From assembly GCF_000429705.1 (NCBI RefSeq), contig NZ_KE386941.1, positions 2,262,124 to 2,326,123 of the forward strand: DNA of 64,000 nt. The letters run 5' to 3'. Under the pieces are notes generated by a model, which saw only the letters and a program-made list of their open reading frames with translations, was not told the DNA's origin and made no database searches. Shown one piece after another: positions 35,070 through 43,249 of this stretch. Within the stretch, counting starts at the first letter, position 1. Each line of letters opens with the position of its first letter. The stretch is from Alteribacter aurantiacus DSM 18675. Lineage in GTDB: Bacteria; Bacillota; Bacilli; Bacillales; Salisediminibacteriaceae. A program made the translations under genes and the position numbers.

Positions 35070-35131
35070 GTCCTCTATACAAAGACATGTGTTCTCCACA
35101 GAAGGACACAAAGAAATGGGAGGCGTATGAT

Positions 35132-36427
35132 ATGAACAACTCAATCAACATAGGACTACTCGGTTTAGGGACAGTAGGAAGCGGGGTCGTACACATTATT
35201 GATCAGCACCAGGACAAACTGAAGCACCAAGTGGGTTGTTCAGTGTCGATTAGTAAAATCCTCGTGAACGACATCCATAAAGAGAGAGATGTTCATTTAA
35301 ACGGTTCTCGACTGACAACAGATGCGAATGACGTATTAAATGACCCTGAGATTGATGTAATTTTAGAAGTGATGGGAGGCATTGAAGAATCAAGAAAGTA
35401 CATTCTTCAAGCCCTTGAAAATAAAAAGCATGTCGTAACAGCAAATAAAGATTTAGTAGCCTTACACGGAAGCGAGCTTTTACAAGCCGCTGCGAAAAAT
35501 AAGTGTGATCTTTTTTATGAAGCGAGCGTCGCAGGTGGAATCCCAATCATCCGTAGTTTAGTAGACGGGCTTGCTTCAGATAAAATCACGAAAATGATGG
35601 GCATTGTTAATGGGACAACAAACTATATTTTAACGAAGATGACACAAGAAGGCAGAGACTACGATGAAGTTTTAAAGGAAGCCCAAGACTTGGGTTATGC
35701 AGAGAGTGACCCAACAGCTGACGTAGAAGGGCTAGATGCTGCAAGAAAAACAGCCATCCTTGGTACACTTGGCTTTTCCATGCCTATCGAATTGGATGAT
35801 GTAAGTGTTGCAGGAATTTCGAATGTGACCACAGAAGATCTGAATTACAGCCACGAACTTGGCTATACGATGAAGTTGATTGGCATTGCAGAACGTACAG
35901 GCAACAAAGTAGAAGTAAGCGTACAGCCGACCCTATTCCCTCACTCGCACCCACTCGCATCAGTACATGACGAGTTTAACGCCGTCTACGTATACGGCGA
36001 AGCGGTAGGAGAGACGATGTTTTACGGACCAGGTGCTGGTAAACTACCAACTGCAACGGCCGTTGTATCCGATTTAGTAGAAGTGATGAAAAACATGAGA
36101 CTTGGCGTGAATGGGAATAAAGTATCCGAGCCTCAATTTGAAAAACAACTCAAAAGTGACGATGAAATCTATTCGAAGTATTTCTTGCGCATTCATGCAA
36201 AAGATCAAGCAGGCACGTTCGCAGAACTTACATCCTTGTTCTCTAAAAAAGGTGTAAGTCTCGAGAAAATTTTGCAACGCCCTCTTGAAGGAAAAGAATT
36301 GGCTGAGATTATTTTGACTACTCATCAAGTATCCAAACAAGACTACGATTCCGTTATAAGAGCGTTGGCTGAACTTGATGTGGTCGATCACGTGAAGAGC
36401 AGCTACAGGGTTGAAGGAGGAAAATAA
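35132..36427 (+). CDS. hom: Homoserine dehydrogenase
   Basis: ATG 35132 follows GGGAGG by eight bases; an upstream in-frame start at 35087 is not supported. The 431-aa enzyme has the dinucleotide-binding GLLGLGTVGSGVV at its start, catalytic region GIVNGTTNYILTKM, and a C-terminal ACT domain (HAKDQAGTFAELTSLFSKKG) for feedback control. It reduces aspartate semialdehyde to homoserine, and it heads the threonine operon hom-thrC-thrB as in B. subtilis. Confidence 0.96.
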   Translation: MNNSINIGLLGLGTVGSGVVHIIDQHQDKLKHQVGCSVSISKILVNDIHKERDVHLNGSRLTTDANDVLNDPEIDVILEVMGGIEESRKYILQALENKKHVVTANKDLVALHGSELLQAAAKNKCDLFYEASVAGGIPIIRSLVDGLASDKITKMMGIVNGTTNYILTKMTQEGRDYDEVLKEAQDLGYAESDPTADVEGLDAARKTAILGTLGFSMPIELDDVSVAGISNVTTEDLNYSHELGYTMKLIGIAERTGNKVEVSVQPTLFPHSHPLASVHDEFNAVYVYGEAVGETMFYGPGAGKLPTATAVVSDLVEVMKNMRLGVNGNKVSEPQFEKQLKSDDEIYSKYFLRIHAKDQAGTFAELTSLFSKKGVSLEKILQRPLEGKELAEIILTTHQVSKQDYDSVIRALAELDVVDHVKSSYRVEGGK

Positions 36428-36428
36428 C

Positions 36429-37490
36429 ATGTATTGGAAAGGCTTGCTTCACCACTATCAAGATTATCTACCAGTGAATGAAAAAACGCCGTCTCTTTCT
36501 TTAAACGAAGGAAATACGCCCCTCGTTCCTCTCCCCCATTTATCAAAACAGTGGGGAGTCGAACTGTATGCGAAATATGAAGGGGCAAACCCTACAGGAT
36601 CATTCAAGGATCGCGGTATGGTCATGGCTGTAGCGAAAGCGAAAGAAGAAGGGTACGAAGCCGTCATCTGCGCGTCTACAGGGAATACGTCTGCTGCAGC
36701 TGCCGCTTATGCTGCCAGAGCCAAGATGCGTTGTATTATCTTAATCCCTGACGGAAAAGTAGCTATGGGCAAGCTTGCCCAGGCCGTCATGTACGGAGCG
36801 GAAATCTATACGATTGAAGGTAACTTTGATGAAGCTCTTAAAATGGTCCGAAGCATTAGTAAGAAAGCTCCCATTTCTCTAGTTAATTCTGTGAATCCGT
36901 ATCGTATTGAAGGGCAAAAAACAGCCGCTTTCGAAGTTTGCGACCAGCTCGGTTCGGCCCCTGACGTACTGGCGATTCCTGTTGGAAATGCAGGCAACAT
37001 TACAGCCTATTGGAAAGGGTTTAAAGAATACCATAAAAAAAATCAAACCGGACTTCCTGAGATGCGAGGATTTGAAGCTGAGGGGGCAGCAGCCATTGTT
37101 CGAAACAAAGTCATTGATGAACCAGAAACGGTTGCTACGGCGATTCGAATTGGGAACCCTGCCAGTTGGAATCAGGCTGTTGAGGCAGCCAATGAATCTG
37201 GTGGTGCGATTGATGAAGTAACAGACGAAGAGATCCTTCACGCCTACAAGCTCCTTGCCCGAGAAGAAGGCGTATTCTGCGAGCCTGCCTCTGCCGCATC
37301 ATTAGCGGGGGTTAAAAAACAAGTCGAATCCGGCCACATTAAACAAGGATCAAAAGTGGTAGCTGTGCTTACAGGTAACGGATTGAAAGATCCTAGCTGT
37401 GCCATTGAGAGTTCCTCGTTTAAAGCCGACGTGCTTCCAAACAATGAAGATGCCATATACGACTTGATCATGGAGCGTGTAGGACAATGA
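36429..37490 (+). CDS. thrC: Threonine synthase
   Basis: ATG 36429 follows AAGGAGG, two bases after the hom stop. The 353-aa PLP enzyme has the Schiff-base lysine in NPTGSFKDRGM near residue 59 and the phosphate-binding STGNTSAAAAAYAARA. It converts phosphohomoserine to threonine. It overlaps thrB by four bases. Confidence 0.96.
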   Translation: MYWKGLLHHYQDYLPVNEKTPSLSLNEGNTPLVPLPHLSKQWGVELYAKYEGANPTGSFKDRGMVMAVAKAKEEGYEAVICASTGNTSAAAAAYAARAKMRCIILIPDGKVAMGKLAQAVMYGAEIYTIEGNFDEALKMVRSISKKAPISLVNSVNPYRIEGQKTAAFEVCDQLGSAPDVLAIPVGNAGNITAYWKGFKEYHKKNQTGLPEMRGFEAEGAAAIVRNKVIDEPETVATAIRIGNPASWNQAVEAANESGGAIDEVTDEEILHAYKLLAREEGVFCEPASAASLAGVKKQVESGHIKQGSKVVAVLTGNGLKDPSCAIESSSFKADVLPNNEDAIYDLIMERVGQ

Positions 37491-38407
37491 GTCATGAACA
37501 GATGATCACCATCACTGTTCCAGGTAGCACAGCCAATCTTGGTCCAGGATTCGACAGCGTAGGTATGGCCGTAAATCGTTATTTATCCGTTACTGCCGTC
37601 GCTTGCAATCGTTGGTCATTCCATTCTCGTTCACCTTATTTAAAAGGACTGCCCGAAGGCGAAGACAACCTCATTTATCAAGTGGCTTCCAAAGTGGCAG
37701 AAGGTGTGAATCGCACACTCCCCCCTTGCAAGGTGGAACTCGTTAGTGACATACCGATAGCTCGCGGTCTTGGTAGTAGCGCTGCAGCCATCGTTGCAGG
37801 AATTGAGCTTGCCAACGTGCTTCTTGGCCTGAACCTTCCCGTTCAAGATAAAGTTCGAATCGCAAGTTTATATGAAGGACACCCCGATAATGTGGCTGCT
37901 TCTTTATATGGTGGGCTTGTGATTGGTACCCATAGTGAAAAACAAACAGATGTGTTATCAGGTATTCATCCATCTATTGAAGCCGTCGCTGTAGTTCCAG
38001 ACTATGAACTGAAAACTTCAGCTTCAAGAAGCCACCTGCCGGAGAACTTTCCTTTTAAAGACGCCGTAAAAGCAAGTAGCGTAAGTAACGTGCTAATTGG
38101 AGCGATTATGCAAGACCGCTGGGATATTGCCGGCAAGATGATGCAACAAGATCTCTTTCACCAACCATACCGTTCCAAGCTTGTTCCCGAGATGGAAAAG
38201 GTCATTTCCCTTACGTCATCTATGAATATTTATGGCGTAGCATTAAGCGGAGCCGGACCCATCATCATGGTTTATGTACCTCCGGGATCCGGTGGCTTCG
38301 TAAAACGAAAGCTCGCCTCTGCCTTCCCCGATTGTGAGGTCGAACACTTAAAACCCGACCAAAGCGGGGTACAGGTAAGGAAAGGATCATTAAAAGCGAT
38401 TATGTAA
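37487..38407 (+). CDS. thrB: Homoserine kinase
   Basis: This 306-aa GHMP kinase has PGSTANLGPGFDSVGMA at the N-terminus and the ATP-binding PIARGLGSSAAAIVAGIELA near residues 88-107, with GAGPIIMVY near the C-terminus. It phosphorylates homoserine for ThrC. It is the last gene of the operon, followed by a strong terminator. Confidence 0.96.
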   Translation: MSHEQMITITVPGSTANLGPGFDSVGMAVNRYLSVTAVACNRWSFHSRSPYLKGLPEGEDNLIYQVASKVAEGVNRTLPPCKVELVSDIPIARGLGSSAAAIVAGIELANVLLGLNLPVQDKVRIASLYEGHPDNVAASLYGGLVIGTHSEKQTDVLSGIHPSIEAVAVVPDYELKTSASRSHLPENFPFKDAVKASSVSNVLIGAIMQDRWDIAGKMMQQDLFHQPYRSKLVPEMEKVISLTSSMNIYGVALSGAGPIIMVYVPPGSGGFVKRKLASAFPDCEVEHLKPDQSGVQVRKGSLKAIM

Positions 38408-38445
38408 GAGTTTAAGTAAAAATATCCTGAACACCTTATCCTTTA

Positions 38446-38486
38446 AAAAAACCCCGTCGGGAGAGACTCTCCTGGCGGGCTTTGTT
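38446..38486. terminator. Bidirectional terminator between thrB and the sleB-like gene
   Basis: An 11-pair stem (38453-38463 with 38469-38479) with loop AGACT is flanked by an A-run to the left and CTTTGTTCTT to the right. Confidence 0.85.
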
Positions 38487-38494
38487 CTTATGTA

Positions 38495-39109
38495 TTATTT
38501 TGCAAAAACATGATTCCCGATTGTCACAACAGGCGTTCTCGTAAAGATCCATGAAGACGTTGCAATATCAGGATTATAATAATATGTCGAACCTTGTGAT
38601 GGGTCTGAACCTCTCTGAGCATCTTTAACAGCTCTGTAGGCCTCTCGGTTAGGCGTTAGGTCGTACTGTCCGTCAAACACTGCTGTAAATGCATTACGCT
38701 GATAGACGACCCCTTTTACATCAGACGGAAACTCATCGTCTGCCACTCGATTTAAGACCACGGCCGCAACGGCAACTTTCCCTTCATACGACTCTCCCCT
38801 TGCTTCTCCGTGAACCACACTTGCCATGCTTTTTACATTACTTATTTCTCTTAAAGTTTTAGAACCGGTAATGCCATCTTGTGACAAGCCGAAGTCTCGT
38901 TGAAACGCTTTGACCGCTTCTATTGTAATCGGTCCATAATATCCTGTTTGCTTGGCCTTAAAATAACCCAAATCAGCGAGGACCTCCTGTACGTCCTTCA
39001 CTTCTTCCCCTTCACTTCCGTTGTATAAAAGAACAGAAGCTTTCGATTCATCTGGTAAAACAAATACTGTCGCTAGTGCAATGAGTAATAGTGGAATCAT
39101 TTTTTTCAA
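38495..39109 (-). CDS. SleB/CwlJ-type cell wall hydrolase with peptidoglycan-binding domain
   Basis: This 204-aa secreted protein has a signal peptide (MKKMIPLLLIALATVFVLP, cut near SKA), a PG_binding_1 domain at about residues 30-88 (GSEGEEVKDVQEVLADLGYF), and a Hydrolase_2 domain with the catalytic Glu in VVHGEARGESYEGKVAVAAV near residue 102. This is the architecture of the spore cortex lytic enzyme SleB, although shorter than B. subtilis SleB (305 aa). A vegetative cell-wall role is possible. It supports an endospore-forming host. Confidence 0.85.
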   Translation of the reverse strand: MKKMIPLLLIALATVFVLPDESKASVLLYNGSEGEEVKDVQEVLADLGYFKAKQTGYYGPITIEAVKAFQRDFGLSQDGITGSKTLREISNVKSMASVVHGEARGESYEGKVAVAAVVLNRVADDEFPSDVKGVVYQRNAFTAVFDGQYDLTPNREAYRAVKDAQRGSDPSQGSTYYYNPDIATSSWIFTRTPVVTIGNHVFAK

Positions 39110-39266
39110 TGGTCTATCTCCTTCTCTAAATAGTGTTTTATATAACTACGAAGAAGGAGTTCCCTTTTTGAGCAGAATAAAGCGGGTTTGTAGTAAGTTG
39201 CTTCTATTATCACCGTGATTTTCCTTTTAAGGTAATTTGTTTTATGACCATAGGGCTATTAAAGAG

Positions 39267-39308
39267 AAGGCACTGAAAAAGTTAGATCTTTAACTTTCTC
39301 AATGCCTT
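39267..39308. repeat. Hairpin of the GAAAAAGT family (copy 2)
   Basis: AAGGCACTGAAAAAGTTA (39267-39284) pairs almost fully with TAACTTTCTCAATGCCTT (39291-39308) around GATCT. It shares TGAAAAAGT and GATCTTTAA with the copy at 1219-1262. It lies upstream of the sleB-like gene, not behind any gene end. Confidence 0.7.
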
Positions 39309-39336
39309 CTATTTAAGATAAGGTGGTTTTTGACGG

Positions 39337-39445
39337 AAATGATGAATCTTGCAGGATTTATAATGAATCTAAGGCGCTTAATAATGAATTTTTCATATTT
39401 ATAATGAATCCAGAGCTATATATAATGAATTTTCCAGCCATATAT
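39337..39445. repeat. Phased 20-22-base array D
   Basis: ATGAAT, mostly within TAATGAATC, starts at 39341, 39362, 39383, 39403 and 39425 (steps 21, 21, 20, 22). The words between are variable. The array lies between the GAAAAAGT hairpin and the terminator of tRNA-Ala. Confidence 0.75.
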
Positions 39446-39457
39446 TAGACAATAAAT

Positions 39458-39502
39458 AAAAAAACGACGCACCTCCTGGTTAAGACCAGAAACCGCGTCG
39501 TT
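39458..39502 (-). terminator. Terminator after tRNA-Ala
   Basis: On the minus strand AACGACGC (forward 39495-39502) pairs with GCGTCGTT (forward 39463-39470), and seven T follow. Confidence 0.8.
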
Positions 39503-39539
39503 GTTCACAATGGTAAGGTGGTGCCTATTCAAGAAAATA

Positions 39540-39615
<76 letters not shown>

Positions 39616-39699
39616 ATACCGTTTCATCTTACATTTATGAATTATAGACGATACAGAATGTCGAATCAAGCGTTTTTTTAAGAAAACGTAAATTATTTG

Positions 39700-39858
39700 T
39701 TAGAAAATGACGAATAAGATGTACCAGACAATTCCCGCGATCACTCCTGCAGCTGCTCCTGCCAATACATTTTCTTTGATCACTTTCTTATGCTTGATCG
39801 CATCGAAGATCACCCAACCAATAAACATTGTAATTGCAAATACAATCGCTTGTACCAT
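39700..39858 (-). CDS. Small membrane protein, 52 aa
   Basis: The frame MVQAIVFAITMFIGWVIFDA continues with a basic patch IKHKKVIKENV and a second helix, ending VWYILFVIF. The ATG at 39858 follows GGGGGAGAAGTC, a strong ribosome site. Two hydrophobic helices joined by a Lys-rich turn suggest a hairpin membrane protein. It lies divergent from the yugO channel gene. I do not recognise a family. Confidence 0.65.
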   Translation of the reverse strand: MVQAIVFAITMFIGWVIFDAIKHKKVIKENVLAGAAAGVIAGIVWYILFVIF

Positions 39859-39948
39859 GACTTCTCCCCCTAACCCTTACTATCTTACCAAAAGTATGAA
39901 TGTTTTTCACTTCAAACTGTCAATAATGGAAAGAGGAACATTGGGGGG

Positions 39949-40971
39949 GTGGTTGTCCTGTTCAGGTTTGCAAGCAATATAATCTCATCAGCGTCGAATC
40001 AATTAAACAATATTATTCGACTCTTAACGGCATTATTTTTAATCGTACTGATTTTTGGTACAGCCATCCACCTATTGGAACCGGGCGTTTATCCTGATAT
40101 GTTCGATGGGTTTTGGTGGGCGATCGTGACCATCTCTACTGTAGGCTACGGTGATTTTGTCCCCGAGTCTCATTTTGGCAGAATTCTCGGTGTTTTATTA
40201 ATTTTGACAGGGGTGGGCATTTTCTCTTTTTACCTTACAAACGTTGCTACATCAGCTATTACAACAAAAGACAACATTGAACGGGGAAAGTATCGATTTC
40301 ACCGCAATGGCCACATCATCATTGTCGGGTGGAATGAGCGAACCAGGCTTTTATTAAAAGAGATCAAATCCCAAGACCCCCAGGCGCATGTTGTACTCAT
40401 TGACGAATCGTTAGAAAGAAAGCCTTCAGATTTAAATTGGGTTCACTTTGTCAAAGGTCCGGCTAGCCATGACAAAATATTGCACAAAGCCAATATCCAA
40501 GAAGCTCACACGGCTATTATTACAGCGGATTCCCATACGGATGAGCATGCTGCAGACTCAAAAACCATCCTCTCAATCCTCACTATTAAAGGTGTGAATC
40601 CAAAGCTCTATACAATCGCGGAAGTGATAACGGAATCCCAGATTTTAAACGCCCGTCGTGCAGGGGCTGACGAACTGGTTCAGAGTTCTGTGTTACTAAG
40701 TTCTCTCATGCATAACGGACCTGAGTGTCACGGTGTGAGCAAATTAATGCTTACTCTTCTTGATACGAATACAAAAAATAAAATGGAACTGCAAAAGCTT
40801 CCTGAAGAATGTATTGGGTTAAAGTACGGGGAACTCATTGAGGACTGGAGTTTTGACGGTGAGCATTTACTTGGGATTTGGCGGGACGATTCTGCTCAGC
40901 TCCTTCCCCCAGACAGCTATGAACTTAAAGAAGGAGATCATCTTGTAGTACTTGTGAAAAAGAAAAAGTAA
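39949..40971 (+). CDS. yugO: Potassium channel protein YugO (MthK-like, RCK domain)
   Basis: The frame starts with GTG 39949 after AAGAGG (12 bases away). The 340-aa protein has two membrane helices around a K+ selectivity filter, TVGYGDF at residues 64-70. A cytoplasmic RCK_N domain follows (HIIIVGWNERTRLLLKEI near 117) and an RCK_C domain (to residue 340). It matches B. subtilis YugO, a K+ channel linked to biofilm electrical signalling. It is followed by yugN in convergent orientation. Confidence 0.9.
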   Translation: MVVLFRFASNIISSASNQLNNIIRLLTALFLIVLIFGTAIHLLEPGVYPDMFDGFWWAIVTISTVGYGDFVPESHFGRILGVLLILTGVGIFSFYLTNVATSAITTKDNIERGKYRFHRNGHIIIVGWNERTRLLLKEIKSQDPQAHVVLIDESLERKPSDLNWVHFVKGPASHDKILHKANIQEAHTAIITADSHTDEHAADSKTILSILTIKGVNPKLYTIAEVITESQILNARRAGADELVQSSVLLSSLMHNGPECHGVSKLMLTLLDTNTKNKMELQKLPEECIGLKYGELIEDWSFDGEHLLGIWRDDSAQLLPPDSYELKEGDHLVVLVKKKK

Positions 40972-40975
40972 AAGA

Positions 40976-41012
40976 GAGCCAAAAGGTATTTGATCACCTT
41001 CTGGCCCTTTCT
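40976..41012. terminator. Bidirectional terminator between yugO and yugN
   Basis: GCCAAAAGGT (40978-40987) pairs with ACCTTCTGGC (40996-41005) with one mismatch; A-rich and T-rich flanks. Confidence 0.75.
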
Positions 41013-41434
41013 TATTTTCTCGGACTTATTTTCATGTCATGTAGAATGACCTGCTCAAGTTCTTTAATGTACTCTTTTCCTGTTTGGATCCATTCCTCAG
41101 GAAATTCAGCGTCAGGGTCTTGTGGCTCGGAGAACTGGTTTGTTAAAGGGTTTGGATCGTGCACATTATCATCTAGGCCTCGCTGGTATTTGTGAGCCAG
41201 AAGAAATGGTCGTCCAAGCTGTACTTCCACCCCTTTGTAATCAAGAGCACCATCCGTCGCAAAAAAAGGCAAGCGAATACATAAATAGCTCGATTCGTCG
41301 TTCATGACATAGTCAAAATAGCCATGGTCATACTCCCAGCCCCCACCGATCACGTAACCGAGAGGCTTTAGCTTTTTTTCTAGCTCAATGAGTTCGAATT
41401 CTTGGTTTTCTAAGGGAGATTGTACCTCAATCAT
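41012..41434 (-). CDS. yugN: YugN-like family protein
   Basis: This 140-aa protein starts MIEVQSPLENQEFELIELEK and has GGGWEYDHGYFDYVM and EVQLGRPFLLAHKYQRGLDD, characteristic of the YugN-like family of Bacillaceae. No function is known. Its place beside yugO and pgi repeats the B. subtilis order, which supports the assignment. The start follows TGGAGGTGGGG. Confidence 0.88.
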   Translation of the reverse strand: MIEVQSPLENQEFELIELEKKLKPLGYVIGGGWEYDHGYFDYVMNDESSYLCIRLPFFATDGALDYKGVEVQLGRPFLLAHKYQRGLDDNVHDPNPLTNQFSEPQDPDAEFPEEWIQTGKEYIKELEQVILHDMKISPRK

Positions 41435-41540
41435 GTCCCCACCTCCAAAACATCATTTTTGTTAGTATGTTCAGGAGGTAGAGATTTTATTTTGCAGTGA
41501 GTCAGTAGGGAGTTGCGGAGGGGGGACTTTGGTCTTTCGG

Positions 41541-41660
41541 GGTTCGGATGATTCACTTATTTTTGGTTTGTCTGAGTTATTTACTGGTTGATCCACTTAT
41601 TTTCCCTTTGATCCATTTATTTCAACTTTGTTGGAGTAAGCCGCCACACCACCACGCCCT
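41541..41660. repeat. Phased 20-base array E
   Basis: Related words ATTCACTTA, TCTGAGTTA, ATCCACTTA, ATCCATTTA and TTGGAGTAA start at 41551, 41571, 41591, 41611 and 41631, exactly 20 bases apart. Read on the minus strand, 41545-41575 matches array A (CAAACCAAAAATAA and the edge CGAACCCCGAAAGACC). The opposite edge GCGGCTTACTCC also matches array A. The right flank CCACCACGCCCT matches array C. It lies between yugN and the pgi terminator. Confidence 0.85.
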
Positions 41661-41690
41661 GCCACTCCCGACGCACCCAAGCCTCCACTC

Positions 41691-41730
41691 AAAAACAAAA
41701 AATCCGCCGGTACACGAGCACCGACGGATA
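41691..41730 (-). terminator. Terminator after pgi
   Basis: ATCCGCCGGT (41702-41711) pairs with ACCGACGGAT (41720-41729), and a T-run follows on the minus strand. Confidence 0.85.
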
Positions 41731-41739
41731 AACAAGGGA

Positions 41740-43092
41740 TTATTTTAAGCGTTTCTCAAGCTCTGCTTTTTCTTTTTCAAATCCTGGTTTACCAAGGAGA
41801 GCGAACATGTTCTTCTTGTATGCTTCTACACCTGGCTGGTCGAATGGATTTACGCCCAACAGGTATCCGCTTAAGGCACAAGCTTTTTCAAAGAAGTATA
41901 CGAGGTAACCGAAGTGGTACTCGTTTAATTCTGGAATCGTCACCACAAGGTTAGGTACGTTTCCGTCTGTATGAGCAAGCATTGTTCCTTCGTATGCTTT
42001 TTTGTTTACAAAGTCCATGGTTTGACCCGCGAGGTAGTTCAAGCTGTCTAAGTCGTCTTTGGACTCAGTAAGCTTCACTTCTTCACGAACGTTCTCCACG
42101 TTCAACACCGTTTCAAACAAGTCACGGCGACCGTCTTGAACGTACTGACCTAAGGAATGAAGATCTGTGGAGAAATCTGCAGCAGATGGGAAGATCCCTT
42201 TGCCGTCTTTTCCTTCACTTTCTCCGTAAAGCTGCTTCCACCACTCACTGACAAAGTGAAGAGATGGCTCGTAGTTGACCATAAGTTCAACTGTTTTTCC
42301 TTTGTTGTAAAGAGCGTTACGAACAGCTGCGTACTGGTACGCTTCGTTTTCTGCAAGGTTTTTGTTGCTGTATGCCTCACGTGCGTCTGCTGCTCCTTGC
42401 ATCATCGCTTCAATGTCAAGACCACTTGCTGCAATTGGTAGTAGACCTACAGCTGTAAGAATGGAGAAGCGGCCCCCAACATCATCAGGAATGACAAAGG
42501 ACTCGTAGCCTTCTTCGTTCGCTAGCTGCTTAAGAGCGCCTTTTTCTTTGTCTGTTGTAGCGTAGATACGCTTACGAGCTTCTTCTACACCGTACTTTTT
42601 CTCTACGTATTCACGGAAAATACGGAATGCGATCGCTGGCTCCGTTGTTGTACCAGACTTAGAAATGACGTTAATGGAAACATCTTTACCTTCAAGAACG
42701 TCAAGTAGGTCACGTACATACGTAGAGCTGATGTTATTTCCTACGAAGAAGACTTGAGGCGTGTTGCGCTGTTCTTTTGCCAACACATTATAGAAAGAAT
42801 GGTTTAACGCTTCAATTGCCGCACGGGCACCAAGGTAAGATCCACCAATTCCTACTACAAGTAACACATCTGTGTCGCCTTTGATTTTTTCGGCTGCTTT
42901 TTGAATGCGAGTGAACTCTTCTTTGTCATAGTTGACCGGAAGATCCATCCAACCTAAGAAGTCGTTCCCTGCACCTGTGCCGTTATGTAGTTCGTCGTGA
43001 GCGGATGCAACTGCACCGGCTAAGTGATCGACTTCGTGTTGGGCTAAAAAGTTTGACGCTTTTTTGTAATCAAAAGAAAGGGTTTTTGCCAT
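41740..43092 (-). CDS. pgi: Glucose-6-phosphate isomerase
   Basis: The 450-aa enzyme has VGIGGSYLGARAAIEAL near residue 80, the sugar-phosphate loop ISKSGTTTEPAIAFR near 143 and the C-terminal motif FDQPGVEAYKKNMF. It interconverts glucose-6-phosphate and fructose-6-phosphate in glycolysis. The start follows GGAGGTATAAATA. In B. subtilis pgi lies beside yugK and yugN in the same way. Confidence 0.97.
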   Translation of the reverse strand: MAKTLSFDYKKASNFLAQHEVDHLAGAVASAHDELHNGTGAGNDFLGWMDLPVNYDKEEFTRIQKAAEKIKGDTDVLLVVGIGGSYLGARAAIEALNHSFYNVLAKEQRNTPQVFFVGNNISSTYVRDLLDVLEGKDVSINVISKSGTTTEPAIAFRIFREYVEKKYGVEEARKRIYATTDKEKGALKQLANEEGYESFVIPDDVGGRFSILTAVGLLPIAASGLDIEAMMQGAADAREAYSNKNLAENEAYQYAAVRNALYNKGKTVELMVNYEPSLHFVSEWWKQLYGESEGKDGKGIFPSAADFSTDLHSLGQYVQDGRRDLFETVLNVENVREEVKLTESKDDLDSLNYLAGQTMDFVNKKAYEGTMLAHTDGNVPNLVVTIPELNEYHFGYLVYFFEKACALSGYLLGVNPFDQPGVEAYKKNMFALLGKPGFEKEKAELEKRLK

Positions 43093-43209
43093 TATTTATA
43101 CCTCCATTTAATGAGTGTACTATCGCTTTTCTTACTCTTCCACGTATCACTTTATTAAAACCACAGCAAATAATCAAGCTGATTCCACTTTGTAAGCGTA
43201 ACCAAATAG

Positions 43210-43246
43210 AAAAAACGGGCCACTCGTTAGGAGTGCCCCGTTTTCT
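43210..43246 (-). terminator. Terminator after the alcohol dehydrogenase gene
   Basis: AAAACGGGCCACT (43212-43224) pairs with AGTGCCCCGTTTT (43232-43244), one mismatch; T-run on the minus strand. Confidence 0.85.
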
Positions 43247-43249
43247 TCT

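Noticed and set aside
35070..35131. T-box or amino-acid riboswitch before hom
   Set aside because: The leader is only about 55 bases and contains no specifier stem, T-box word or terminator hairpin.
41012..41434. Reading yugN as a toxin-antitoxin or phage protein because of its small acidic product
   Set aside because: Family motifs and the yugO-yugN-pgi context identify YugN.
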